DNA of 64,000 nt from positions 19,211 through 83,210 of the IMG/VR virus record IMGVR_UViG_3300050821_001227. The stretch is one strand, 5' to 3'. Both the position numbers and the translations under genes were made by a program. Positions 7,558 to 16,073 of the stretch are shown piece by piece (the stretch's first letter is position 1; each line of letters opens with the position of its first letter). The notes beneath the pieces are model-generated. The model was not told the origin of the DNA. It did not search any database and saw only the letters and a program-made list of their open reading frames with translations. The DNA comes from a virus.

Positions 7558-8004
7558 ATGAGTTTAGAAACACAACGAGCCGCAAAGCGTCGTTGGAAAG
7601 CCAAACACCCAGAATGGCAAAAGCGTTGGAATGCGGAACATTCGGAGTTAGTTGCTCAAATGTCTCGCCGACAAGCTGCACACTGGAACGCTGCTCATCC
7701 CGAACAAAGAAAAGCGCAGCAGCGTAAAGATAGTAGAAAACGCAAGGCACATAAGCGCAATGCATCGGGAACTTTCACGGAGCAAGAGTTCAACATTCTC
7801 AAAACGTTTTACGGTAACAAGTGCCTTTGCTGTTTGCGTCCCGAAAGGTTGCTTAACGCTCTCGGTATACAGATTGTGCCTGACCACGTTGTGGCTTTGG
7901 CAAAAGGCGGGACTAACGATATCGGAAACATTCAACCGCTTTGTCACGGTAAAGGCGGCTGTAATAACCGCAAAGGCGTAAAGCACGAAGACTACCGAGG
8001 ATAG
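7558..8004 (+). CDS. HNH endonuclease
   Basis: 148 residues. A basic Trp/Arg/His-rich N-terminal helix region (about 1-70) probably binds DNA. The C-terminal HNH fold has a CLCC knuckle near 93-96, the catalytic PDHVVALAKGGTND segment near 112-125 and IGNIQPLC...CNNRKG. Likely a free-standing homing endonuclease rather than a packaging nuclease, given the many relatives here and its terminator-isolated leader. Confidence 0.9.
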   Translation: MSLETQRAAKRRWKAKHPEWQKRWNAEHSELVAQMSRRQAAHWNAAHPEQRKAQQRKDSRKRKAHKRNASGTFTEQEFNILKTFYGNKCLCCLRPERLLNALGIQIVPDHVVALAKGGTNDIGNIQPLCHGKGGCNNRKGVKHEDYRG

Positions 8005-8006
8005 CC

Positions 8007-8435
8007 ATGCAATCGACTGTACGCGTGAAAAGAACACAGGCAGCGTACTTTAGAAAGCTGGCCCTCGCGGAAGCAAGGAAGTCGGGCAAAGAAATTCAAG
8101 CGTACTTGGTGGGACATGTTGTCTCACCGCAACTCGTTGTTGTGGACTCGTTCCATTACACGAAGAAGTATGCCGACCAGACCACGTGTTTCGTGCGCTG
8201 GTTCGAAGACGATTATCAAGTCATCAAAGCTGCCGCAGAGGCAGCAGGCAAGCATATCATCGGTGACGCCCACAGCCATCCCGAGTGGGACGCGGTATTA
8301 AGTCCGACCGATTATATTTCGCACATTCAGGAAGGTTACCGCATCGCGGGAATCTGCTCGACGAACAAGGGCCGCACGCGGCTCCGATTCTGGGTAGCAG
8401 AGAGCGCCCTCCCCCTGAAAATAGAGTATAATTAG
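8007..8435 (+). CDS. JAMM/MPN metalloprotease-like protein
   Basis: 142 residues with a complete JAMM signature: E29, then H89-S-H91 and, after ten residues, D102 (HSHPEWDAVLSPTD). JAMM enzymes are zinc isopeptidases or peptidases; in phages the domain usually sits in tail-tip proteins beside an NlpC/P60 domain, but here it stands alone. Starts two bases after the HNH gene with GAGG upstream. The substrate is unknown. Confidence 0.85.
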   Translation: MQSTVRVKRTQAAYFRKLALAEARKSGKEIQAYLVGHVVSPQLVVVDSFHYTKKYADQTTCFVRWFEDDYQVIKAAAEAAGKHIIGDAHSHPEWDAVLSPTDYISHIQEGYRIAGICSTNKGRTRLRFWVAESALPLKIEYN

Positions 8436-8454
8436 CCATGCTCTGGGAGGAGAC

Positions 8455-8679
8455 ATGAAGCGCCACACACGCGATACCATCATCGCGCAGATTAACAAAA
8501 AGATAGCCAGCGGCAAAGCGAACAACGCTGAAGTCGTGTTGGTGTGGATGCGCCTCATGTTGACCGAGCCCGAAGTTTGGGGACCACGGTTCGATAAGTG
8601 GTGCACCAAATCGAACAACATCACGCCTGCCGATCAGATACCGGACAACGATCCGTATGCTGGAAACGGAGGCAGATGA
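8455..8679 (+). CDS. small hypothetical protein
   Basis: 74 residues, basic N-terminal helix followed by a Trp-containing middle (EPEVWGPRFDKWCTK). The start is set by CTCTGGGAGGAGAC. Its TGA overlaps the next start (ATGATGA arrangement), so translation is probably coupled. No family recognised. Confidence 0.7.
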   Translation: MKRHTRDTIIAQINKKIASGKANNAEVVLVWMRLMLTEPEVWGPRFDKWCTKSNNITPADQIPDNDPYAGNGGR

Positions 8680-8945
8680 TGGGCGTCACGACCAAGTATG
8701 AAATCACTCGCACCGAAGTCGATAGACTCGCGCTGGAGTGGTGCAAGGCGAAGCACGTTGTCGTCATGCTAGACGATGTTGCGAGAAACTTCGCAAGAGA
8801 CATCGCGAATAAAGTTCTCCGCGACTTTGTACAGAGTATTGCAGAGATACAAGCAGCGAAAAAAGCAGCAGCTACGGGCGAACCTGCCCCGGCTGCCGCT
8901 CCCGCAGCGACCCCGACGAAACCTTCCATCATCCTGACAGATTGA
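8676..8945 (+). CDS. small hypothetical protein with Ala/Pro-rich tail
   Basis: 89 residues from ATG 8676 (or 8679), with GGAGG just upstream inside the preceding gene. Residues 10-65 are predicted helical; the last 25 form an Ala/Pro linker ending PSIILTD. An upstream ATG at 8598 exists but lies deep in the previous gene without a ribosome binding site. No family recognised. Confidence 0.7.
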   Translation: MMGVTTKYEITRTEVDRLALEWCKAKHVVVMLDDVARNFARDIANKVLRDFVQSIAEIQAAKKAAATGEPAPAAAPAATPTKPSIILTD

Positions 8946-8946
8946 C

Positions 8947-9078
8947 GCGGAGCCTTAATCTAAACCTGCTCCGCATTCAAAGCGCGGGCAGTGAGTGAGA
9001 TTAAGCCTGCCCGCGCTGTAGGGATTCTTATGAAGGGTTAAGTTAGAACATAAATCTGTGGATTCGCTATCTACAGAC
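8947..9078 (+). other. intergenic region with tandem hairpins
   Basis: No gene here. Three hairpins follow one another: GCGGAGC/GCTCCGC (8947-8953/8968-8974), the 11-bp AGCGCGGGCAG/CTGCCCGCGCT (8981-8991/9007-9017) and CTGTGGAT/ATCTACAG (9056-9063/9069-9076). A fourth, at 9079, is listed separately. The density suggests a structured RNA or multiple terminator-like elements. Confidence 0.6.
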
Positions 9079-9103
9079 GGAGGATGTCTTTCCGGCATCC
9101 TCC
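9079..9103 (+). terminator. terminator-like hairpin before HNH gene
   Basis: 8-bp stem GGAGGATG/CATCCTCC (9079-9086/9096-9103) with a 9-base loop. The tail (AAATTCTC) is a weak T tract. Confidence 0.5.
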
Positions 9104-9105
9104 AA

Positions 9106-9125
9106 ATTCTCACCGGAAGGAGAAT
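9106..9125 (+). promoter_or_regulatory. hairpin sequestering the ribosome binding site of the HNH gene
   Basis: ATTCTC (9106-9111) pairs with GAGAAT (9120-9125), burying the AAGGAG Shine-Dalgarno of ATG 9129. It begins two bases after the preceding stem. Confidence 0.6.
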
Positions 9126-9128
9126 AAT

Positions 9129-9674
9129 ATGAACGCACGCTGCATTGATTTGGCAGGTTCAAGGATTGCCAATGGAGAGGTCGAGGTACTTAGAAAAGTA
9201 CCCAATCCAAACAGCAATACTAGCACGCAGGCATTTTGGGAATGTCTTTGCTCGTGCGGCAATGTGTTTACGACCGCAGGACAAGCAGCGCGAAGATTGA
9301 AGACTGGATGCAGACGATGCTTCGCCGCCAGAAGCAGGATTATGGGAGCAGCCCTAAGTTTCCTATTTTCGCAGTATCGCAATGAGGCGCGGCAGGCTGA
9401 TAGGGCGTTTGAGTTGACGCTTGAAGAGTTCCGAAAGCTGGTCAGCAGCAATTGTGCTTATTGTGGCTTGCAGCCGCAGCAGGTTATTAAGACTGCACAC
9501 GATGTGCTCTTGTATAACGGCATCGACCGAATTGACAGCCGAAAGGGTTATGTTATAGGCAACTGCAATCCCTGTTGCAAAATTTGCAATTACGCCAAGC
9601 ACAACAAGTCCAAAGAAGAGTTCTTGATTTGGCTAAAGCGCGCCTACGAGTTCAATTTCGGGAGTACCCTATGA
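9129..9674 (+). CDS. HNH endonuclease
   Basis: 181 residues from ATG 9129 (GGAAGGAGAATAAT upstream); an earlier in-frame ATG at 9084 lies within the hairpin leader. The N-terminal half has a CLCSCGN...TGCRRC zinc-binding pattern. The C-terminal half has NCAYCG, then NGIDRIDSRKGYVIGN and CCKICNYAKHNKSKEEFLIW, the pattern of phage HNH homing endonucleases. Its TGA overlaps the next ATG (ATGA). Confidence 0.9.
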   Translation: MNARCIDLAGSRIANGEVEVLRKVPNPNSNTSTQAFWECLCSCGNVFTTAGQAARRLKTGCRRCFAARSRIMGAALSFLFSQYRNEARQADRAFELTLEEFRKLVSSNCAYCGLQPQQVIKTAHDVLLYNGIDRIDSRKGYVIGNCNPCCKICNYAKHNKSKEEFLIWLKRAYEFNFGSTL

Positions 9675-10201
9675 AAGGCGTTCTCGACGGAGCGGATGGA
9701 AAGCCCGTGCTTTACGTAGGAGATGACTCTGATGACGAAGAAGCCCAGAAGCGTGGCTACGCTATACTTTCGGCCTGTAAGGATGGTGCCTACGGGCATC
9801 GTCATTTTCTAGGTTACAAAGAACGCGGAGCGCCGAAAGGCGATCACTACTTCCACGCAACGCGAGGAAAGAGGATGGTCTTAAACCTCCTCGACTTAGA
9901 AGACCCAGAGTTCATCAAGGAAGACGTTATCTTCCCGGCATTGAAGTTCATCAACAAACATCTGAAGGCTGGCGACAAAGTCCTTGTGCACTGTAATGCC
10001 GGACACAGTCGCGGCCCGACAATCGGGATGATGTTCCTCTGTACAATCGGGGAACTCCCCGGAGGCTTTCTGACATCGGAGAAGGTGTTCAGGGCGCTGT
10101 ACCCGAAGTACAATCCCAAAGCAGGTATGAGGACGTTCGCACGGGATCACTGGCAGCAACTAAAGGACAACTTCTATTATGGAACTGACGAACCTCGCTG
10201 A
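9671..10201 (+). CDS. dual-specificity phosphatase-like protein
   Basis: 176 residues from ATG 9671, overlapping the HNH stop. The active-site loop VLVHCNAGHSR holds C108-x5-R114, the signature of Cys-based protein phosphatases, and an Asp in LLDLED (about 72-77) could be the general acid. It could dephosphorylate host or virion phosphoproteins or RNA ends; the substrate is not deducible. The coupled position after a mobile HNH gene suggests the HNH gene inserted just upstream of it. Confidence 0.8.
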   Translation: MKGVLDGADGKPVLYVGDDSDDEEAQKRGYAILSACKDGAYGHRHFLGYKERGAPKGDHYFHATRGKRMVLNLLDLEDPEFIKEDVIFPALKFINKHLKAGDKVLVHCNAGHSRGPTIGMMFLCTIGELPGGFLTSEKVFRALYPKYNPKAGMRTFARDHWQQLKDNFYYGTDEPR

Positions 10202-10844
10202 TCTTGCTGCGAAGTCCAGTATCGCAGCGCCTGACAAAGGCACCGCAGGCGAACTCGGAGCAAAGCAACAGAACGTGGACGAGTACAACAACGCAACCAA
10301 GCCGACGCCTACGGCAGAACCAGCGAAAGATACAACTCCCTCCCCCAAAGATCGAGTTGCCCCAAAGGCGCGATATGGAGCGCGGCCCGGAGAGAAGCGA
10401 ATCGACACAACGTCGATGACGAAACCTCTCGGCAGTTTTGAGAAGGGGACATCACATGTTCCCAAGACCGGAATCTACAAACTGCACGAAGGCGAAGCAG
10501 TGATTCCAAAGGACAAGAACATGGATAGCATGAAAGACAAGATGATGGATTCTCTCGGCGGCGAGAAAAAGCCGAAGAAAGAAATCAAAGAGATGCACAT
10601 CCGCAAGACTGCGAATGGCAAACACATCGTCACCCACAAGCATCATCATCCCGAGCATCACCCCGACGAGGAGCACTCCATGGAAGACATGGGCGCTCTG
10701 CATCAGCACATGGAAGACCACGCTGGTACGCCGAATGACGGTGAAGGCGCAGAGAGCGCACCGCCCGCAGGCGCAGCGCAGATGACAGCAGCCCCGTCAC
10801 CCGCAGCCGCACCCGCCGCTGGTGCATCGCCGACAGGCATGTAA
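10179..10844 (+). CDS. His-rich hypothetical protein
   Basis: 221 residues. A disordered Pro/Ala/Thr-rich N-terminus is followed by TGIYKLHEGEAVIP (about 97-110), a motif common in phage structural proteins, then KANGKHIVTHKHHHPEHH-type His clusters and an Ala/Pro C-terminus. It overlaps the phosphatase gene by 23 bases. Probably virion-associated; function unknown. Confidence 0.7.
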   Translation: MELTNLADLAAKSSIAAPDKGTAGELGAKQQNVDEYNNATKPTPTAEPAKDTTPSPKDRVAPKARYGARPGEKRIDTTSMTKPLGSFEKGTSHVPKTGIYKLHEGEAVIPKDKNMDSMKDKMMDSLGGEKKPKKEIKEMHIRKTANGKHIVTHKHHHPEHHPDEEHSMEDMGALHQHMEDHAGTPNDGEGAESAPPAGAAQMTAAPSPAAAPAAGASPTGM

Positions 10845-10855
10845 GGAGATTTAAT

Positions 10856-11068
10856 ATGGCTGAGCACAGTCCAGAGGAAAAGGCCCATTTTGCCCGTTCG
10901 ATGCATAAATTGCACGGGGGCGCACTTCACAGACATTTCGGAATACCAGAGGGAGAAACCATCCCTGAAGAAAAGAAAGAAGAAGCCGCCAATAGTTCCA
11001 ATCCTCACGTAGCGGCCATGGGACGCATGGCGAAAGCTATGGCAGGATGGCATCACGGCAGTAAATAA
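10856..11068 (+). CDS. small His-rich hypothetical protein upstream of terminase
   Basis: 70 residues after TAAGGAGATTTAAT. Helical and His-rich (MHKLHGGALHRHFG). It is in the position where a small terminase subunit is often found, but I see no helix-turn-helix signature, so I do not assign it. Confidence 0.65.
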   Translation: MAEHSPEEKAHFARSMHKLHGGALHRHFGIPEGETIPEEKKEEAANSSNPHVAAMGRMAKAMAGWHHGSK

Positions 11069-11088
11069 GCCATCGCATCGGAGGATGT

Positions 11089-13182
11089 ATGGCTGGTGAA
11101 CTGGAGATTCTACAGGCTGAGTTTGTAGCAGCCTTCCAGAACAAGAACTATCAACACAAAGGAATGCCAGAAGATGAGTACGACACTCTGGCATTGACGG
11201 CATTTGGTCACTACACGAATAAGCAGCAGTTCGATGCGATGCAGTCGTGGGTGATTTTCAATGGCGGAAAGCGCAAGGCTGGACTCCCGGCTCCCGGCAG
11301 TTGTGAATACGATCATCTGCGGCTAACGGTTGCGCGTTATCGCTTCATGTGCCAGACGAACCTGTTCTTCCTTTGCAAGATGTTGGGTTACTCCAAAGTC
11401 ACCGACAGAGAGTACAACTGGTTCAATCCCCAGACAAAGGGTTGGGAGACGCACAACACGCACGAGGAAATCTGTAACGAGTTCTTTGTGCCGAAAGACC
11501 CGGCGCACTTCGCCACCTTCGAAGCGTTCGCGACCGACGCGACCGCGAAGAGAATGTACAAGCAGCGATTGCTGCTCGTTCCTCGTGGCGGATTCAAATC
11601 GTCCATCAACATGGCCGACTGCGTTCAGTGGATTCTGTGTTTCCCTGAAGTCACCATCGGCATCTTGACTGGAAAGTTAGGATTGGCTGAAGACTTCGTC
11701 GGAGAAGTCAAGGCGCACTTCACCCTTGATGAGAACTTCGAGAAGGACAGCGAGTACAAGGGCTTCCGCCCGCGACTCCTGACAAACAAGTTCACAGGCG
11801 CTCAAACCGTATCTATGCTTCAGGTGTTGTTTCCCGAGCATTGCGTAAAGCCTCAAGAAGGCAAAGCCACTGAGTTCCAGACACCCGCCGTCACGGCTGG
11901 TGACAAAGAGCCAACGATTCGCGCTACAGGTATTGAGCAGTCATTGGCTGGATCACACTTCTGCTTACTGAAGCTGGACGACGTGGTCACCGAAGAGAAC
12001 GTTGAGACCGTAACCCGCATTGAGGGCATCAATCACCGCATCGGTGTTGACAAAGCCTTGATGCACGCATTCGGTTTCTTCGACGTAATCGGTACGTGGT
12101 ACGATGAGAGAGACTACTACGGTAAGCAAATCGCTTACGACGACAAGTTGTTCTTGGCTTCACAGCGCAACCCGGCGATGAAGATTTACCGCCGCGCTGT
12201 ATGGTGGCCAACCGCCGAATGCTTGGCGGCTGGTAAGATTGAGTCCGAGTGGACTGAACAAGACGTACATCTCTGGTTCCCCGCAGTTCTAACGTTCGAC
12301 TTGATGAAAGCGTCGGCGATGACGGAGCCCGATGTATTTGCCATCAAGTATCTGAACGATCCTCGTCAGATCAACAAGATTAAGTTCCCGCGCGAACTCT
12401 TGATTCGCCGCACGATTAACCATAATCTGTGCCCGCATCAAGGCATGATCGTTACGACCGTGGATACGGCCTACTCGACGCAGAGTTGGGCAGACTATAC
12501 CGTCATCATGACGGCAATCATCCATGGCGGGAGATTCTACATCATCAACATGGTGCGCGGAAGGTTCAACGAGTACGAACTTCCAGCGGTCATCGCGACT
12601 GTCGGGTATAAGTGGAAGCCGAAGCAGATCATCATCGAGGAGGTGATGGGCACTGCATTCGTCAAACGCGAAATCCGGCGCGAGATGGAAAAGCTGAAGA
12701 TTAGTATTCCGCTCCGTAGCGCAGGTCTGGGTCAAGGCAACAAAGCCAGATCGAAATCCATGAAAGCCAAGCCAGTCCTGAGACTGCTTGGCGACCAACG
12801 CATGTTCTTCGTCAACTCTTGTGAAAGTCTCGAAGAAATTTATACCGAGATGTCTCAGTTCACTGGGACAGCGGACGACAAGCATGACGACATCATCTCA
12901 GCAATTTCTCTGCTGGCTGAGGTCTTCGCGCCGTACGCGGACATGCACTCACAAATTAACGCGGTTGAAACTTCGTACGCGGCGGACGCGCAGTCTTACG
13001 AGCATCACCAGATGATTTACGGTCTGGGTAAGTACGCTCAACAGAATCCGGCCTTCGCAACGGATGACAACCCGAACACGCAGTTTCAGTTAGAGCAGGC
13101 CGCGCAGGCCGTTGAGCAGTCCGACGATAATCCGTTGGATGACTTGTTCGGCGGTGACCGTGCGCTGAAGACGGTGATCTGA
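11089..13182 (+). CDS. terL: terminase large subunit
   Basis: 697 residues. The ATPase domain has a deviant Walker A LLLVPRGGFKSS (about 161-172) and Walker B CLLKLDDVV with D297/D298 followed by TEEN. The nuclease domain begins VTTVDTAYSTQSWADYT (D459, D469) and ends with DDKHDDIISAISLL near 610. It cuts and pumps phage DNA into proheads, docking on the portal encoded two genes downstream. The C-terminal 80 residues are a Gln/Ala/Asp-rich tail. The start follows GGAGGATGT. Confidence 0.95.
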   Translation: MAGELEILQAEFVAAFQNKNYQHKGMPEDEYDTLALTAFGHYTNKQQFDAMQSWVIFNGGKRKAGLPAPGSCEYDHLRLTVARYRFMCQTNLFFLCKMLGYSKVTDREYNWFNPQTKGWETHNTHEEICNEFFVPKDPAHFATFEAFATDATAKRMYKQRLLLVPRGGFKSSINMADCVQWILCFPEVTIGILTGKLGLAEDFVGEVKAHFTLDENFEKDSEYKGFRPRLLTNKFTGAQTVSMLQVLFPEHCVKPQEGKATEFQTPAVTAGDKEPTIRATGIEQSLAGSHFCLLKLDDVVTEENVETVTRIEGINHRIGVDKALMHAFGFFDVIGTWYDERDYYGKQIAYDDKLFLASQRNPAMKIYRRAVWWPTAECLAAGKIESEWTEQDVHLWFPAVLTFDLMKASAMTEPDVFAIKYLNDPRQINKIKFPRELLIRRTINHNLCPHQGMIVTTVDTAYSTQSWADYTVIMTAIIHGGRFYIINMVRGRFNEYELPAVIATVGYKWKPKQIIIEEVMGTAFVKREIRREMEKLKISIPLRSAGLGQGNKARSKSMKAKPVLRLLGDQRMFFVNSCESLEEIYTEMSQFTGTADDKHDDIISAISLLAEVFAPYADMHSQINAVETSYAADAQSYEHHQMIYGLGKYAQQNPAFATDDNPNTQFQLEQAAQAVEQSDDNPLDDLFGGDRALKTVI

Positions 13183-13412
13183 TGAGCGATATAGAAATCA
13201 TACCCGCGAATCCGCCGATCAACTCGGCGCGTATCAACCAATCGCGAGTCATCAACACTACGCTGTCTCTACGGGACCGCAGACAAGAACCAGTAGTCAT
13301 CCCGCCTCCTCCGGTTGACGAGAAAGTAGAAGTGCTGAAGGTACAACGACGGCACTTCGTAGCACCAGAGATAAGCGCACCGGAGCAAGTATTCCGGCGC
13401 ACCCGGCGCTAA
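13182..13412 (+). CDS. small hypothetical protein between terminase and portal
   Basis: 76 residues, overlapping the terminase stop (TGATG). Basic and Pro-rich (PVVIPPPPVDEK) with an Arg-rich end (FRRTRR). No family recognised; the position suggests a role in head assembly or packaging. Confidence 0.7.
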   Translation: MSDIEIIPANPPINSARINQSRVINTTLSLRDRRQEPVVIPPPPVDEKVEVLKVQRRHFVAPEISAPEQVFRRTRR

Positions 13413-13430
13413 CTTAGGGAAAGGGGGCGT

Positions 13431-15560
13431 ATGGCTCAGTTACCAATCGATGGAAATCCAAATCGCGCCCTCACTGAACAGGACTATAAGGTCTCTGGAG
13501 AGTTGAAGTCCGACGCGGCAGCGGTAGCCCTAGTCAACGGTTGCGCAACCGCAGCCGAGCAGTTTATTTCGAACAAGCAGTGGAACCTGCTGTGGCGCGA
13601 TAGCGATCTTTTGTATCAATCGCCGCGTCCTATGTCGGTGTACGAGAACACGTACATCTTGGAACCGAACGTTCAGCGGTTCACGGTGGCGAAGGTTGTG
13701 AACGCAATCGTCCCTCAGCTTTACAAGGGACTGTTCTACGACGATCCACCGATGTTAATGCGGCCTATGCCGGGAACTGAGCAAGCTGAAGTTGACGCCA
13801 AGACGGCGGTCTTCTCCTACTTGCTGAACGCTTGTAACTTCAAGCGCAATACCAAGTGGGGACTTGAACAGATGGCCCACCTTGGAACGGGCGTCTGGAA
13901 GTGGGGAATCCGCTATGAGAAAATAGTCGTCAAGACTCGTAAGCCAACCGTCTATAAGGACGGCGACAATCCGGCAGTGCCAACGTTCGATAAACCGGAC
14001 ATTGAGAGAAAGATTCGAGTTGTGCCGCGACCGTTCTTCGAGTGGCGTCCGCTCGACAAAGTATTCTTTGATCCAAACACGCGAGTGGGCGATGCCCGCG
14101 AAGCGCGATGGGCAATCGACATCCGCAACCTCGACTTCTATGAAGTCCTTGCGATTAAGAGAGCCATCGAAGGTCTACCCGACGATGCGGAAGAACGCAA
14201 GGGTTGGATGTGGCCGGGAGATGGTTCCGACAGGGCTCTACAGCAATTGTGGATGCCGCCAGTCGAACAAGGTGCGATTGAGTTGATGTCTGACTCATCC
14301 ACCCATGTCACAGAGATTGTCCACCATTCATTGGACGATTCACAAAATTCCACGCCGGATATTCTCCGACGCAAGATGGAGTTGCTGGAGTATTGGGACA
14401 AGGGTCGCAAGATCATCGTCCTCGACCGCAAGAAAGCGATTTACACTGGCAAGAATCCGTTCGCCGAAATCGGTATCGAGAACTGCATTCCGTTCCTTTC
14501 CGCCAACTGGTGGAACCGCCCGAAGGCGTTTTACGGAATGGGCCTCGGTCTAATCGTTGGTCAGAACCAGCGCGTAGATCAGGGTACGATCAACTCGATC
14601 CTGAAGATATTGTCATTTGGTGTCAACCCAATCTATCTGCGCCGACGCGATTCCAATACGCCAACACAGATGATTCGAACAGGTATCGGGCGAATCCTCA
14701 CCGTTGATGTTAAAGAAGGTCGGCCAGTCGGCGATGCTTACGGCATCCTCGAACAGCCGAAGGTGCCATCCGAAGTCTGGGCAGCACTCAGTGAATCTGA
14801 AAAGAACACTGAGTCTACATCAGGCGCAGATGCGCAGTTGGTGCAAGGTAGCAGCGCTGGTCCCCGCAGTTCGATGGGCCGCACTGCAACAGGAGCCTCG
14901 CAACTCGGCGCAGCAAGCGCAACTCGGTTGGACGGTCCTCTCGATAACTTCATCGAGCAGGTGTTCACGCCATTCTTGTACATCTTGGACGACTTGGTTG
15001 AAGAGTACCTTTCCGATGGTGAGATTCACTTCATCTGCGGAGAAGAGTTGGGCAAGGCATACATGCTCAACTTGGCACGGTACCACGAAGCCAAGATGGA
15101 GTTTGAAGTGCTGGCGGGCGCAAGCCTTTCCGCCAAGCGCATCATGGCTCAGTCCCTGACGCTCATCACGCAAATATTTGAGAACCCGCAGATTCAACAG
15201 AACCTCGCGGAAATCAACGGAGAGTACATCGACTTCAAGCCGATACTCTCGATGTGGATGGAAGCGTCGGAGTGGAAGAACCGCAACGACATCATCAAGA
15301 AACTTACGCCGGAAATGAAGCAGGCTCAACAGGCAAAGTCAGCGCAGGCACAGGCAAACAGCAAGCTGCAAGCGCAACAGTCTTTGAACACGCAGAAGTT
15401 CCAGCAGAAACAGCAGTTAGAGGACCAAGCGAACCAGAACCGCGTACAGCGGGACATTGTTCGTGAGTCTTTCCGCAACTCGGCCATGAGCGAAGCAGTT
15501 ACAGGACAGCCAAGCGCAGGCGGCTTGGAAGGTTCCGCTGAGACAGGCTCAGTTGTGTAA
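13431..15560 (+). CDS. portal protein (podovirus/P22-like size)
   Basis: 709 residues. It lies right after the terminase, has the expected long alpha/beta core with WNLLWRDSDLLYQSPRP near the N-terminus, a Trp-rich region (NWWNRPKAFYGMGLG) where portal stem residues are usually found, and a Gln-rich coiled-coil C-terminus (about 620-690) like the barrel helices of long portals. It forms the dodecameric DNA channel at one head vertex. The start follows AGGGAAAGGGGGCGT. Confidence 0.85.
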   Translation: MAQLPIDGNPNRALTEQDYKVSGELKSDAAAVALVNGCATAAEQFISNKQWNLLWRDSDLLYQSPRPMSVYENTYILEPNVQRFTVAKVVNAIVPQLYKGLFYDDPPMLMRPMPGTEQAEVDAKTAVFSYLLNACNFKRNTKWGLEQMAHLGTGVWKWGIRYEKIVVKTRKPTVYKDGDNPAVPTFDKPDIERKIRVVPRPFFEWRPLDKVFFDPNTRVGDAREARWAIDIRNLDFYEVLAIKRAIEGLPDDAEERKGWMWPGDGSDRALQQLWMPPVEQGAIELMSDSSTHVTEIVHHSLDDSQNSTPDILRRKMELLEYWDKGRKIIVLDRKKAIYTGKNPFAEIGIENCIPFLSANWWNRPKAFYGMGLGLIVGQNQRVDQGTINSILKILSFGVNPIYLRRRDSNTPTQMIRTGIGRILTVDVKEGRPVGDAYGILEQPKVPSEVWAALSESEKNTESTSGADAQLVQGSSAGPRSSMGRTATGASQLGAASATRLDGPLDNFIEQVFTPFLYILDDLVEEYLSDGEIHFICGEELGKAYMLNLARYHEAKMEFEVLAGASLSAKRIMAQSLTLITQIFENPQIQQNLAEINGEYIDFKPILSMWMEASEWKNRNDIIKKLTPEMKQAQQAKSAQAQANSKLQAQQSLNTQKFQQKQQLEDQANQNRVQRDIVRESFRNSAMSEAVTGQPSAGGLEGSAETGSVV

Positions 15561-15574
15561 GACAGGAGGGGCAG

Positions 15575-15597
15575 GGATTCGCCGACGTGGCGAGTCC
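15575..15597 (+). other. strong intergenic hairpin after portal gene
   Basis: 9-bp stem GGATTCGCC/GGCGAGTCC with a GACGT loop, flanked by GGAGG/CCTCC. No T tract follows, so it may be a processing or stability element rather than a terminator. Confidence 0.5.
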
Positions 15598-15660
15598 TCC
15601 TAGCCATCTTTCAAATAGGTGACTAGGTCCGCCCCGTTATATCTCTGGGAGGAGACGATT

Positions 15661-16059
15661 ATGGTTGACCCCGATCTGGAGTTGACACCAACCGAGCGAT
15701 CCGATCTTGCGATGATGTTCCAAAGTAAAGGATGGCAGGTTGTACTGAAGTTGTTCCGCATCATTGTCGAGCAGTTCCGAGTGGACTTAGACAATGCCGA
15801 TCACGCGAATCCCAAAGATGTGCTTGCAAAGCACGCGCTCTCCCGAGCGGCTGGTACCGTGGTCACAATCATCATTCACCGTATCGCTCAGGAAGTCGCA
15901 TCTCTCCAAGAGGCGCGAAGCCGCCAAGGCAGCCCTGAGAACCCACAAGAATCTGCTCCCGGCCTAGAAATGGACGCGATTGAGCACGCAGTAGAAGGAC
16001 TACCCAACCTGCTGGGCGATGTAACCTACATCTCCGAAGAGGACGATGACGAGCGTTGA
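15661..16059 (+). CDS. hypothetical protein between portal and scaffold
   Basis: 132 residues from ATG 15661, set by CTCTGGGAGGAGACGATT. Mostly helical with an acidic end (YISEEDDDER). No family recognised; it is probably part of the head-assembly set. Confidence 0.75.
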   Translation: MVDPDLELTPTERSDLAMMFQSKGWQVVLKLFRIIVEQFRVDLDNADHANPKDVLAKHALSRAAGTVVTIIIHRIAQEVASLQEARSRQGSPENPQESAPGLEMDAIEHAVEGLPNLLGDVTYISEEDDDER

Positions 16060-16073
16060 GGAGCGCTAAGACA

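Noticed and set aside
8427-8432. TATAAT sequence before the gene at 8455
   Set aside because: It is the end of the JAMM coding sequence (Glu-Tyr-Asn-stop) and has no -35 partner.
10856-11068. Small terminase subunit
   Set aside because: Right place before terL, but the 70-residue His-rich sequence has no recognisable DNA-binding motif.
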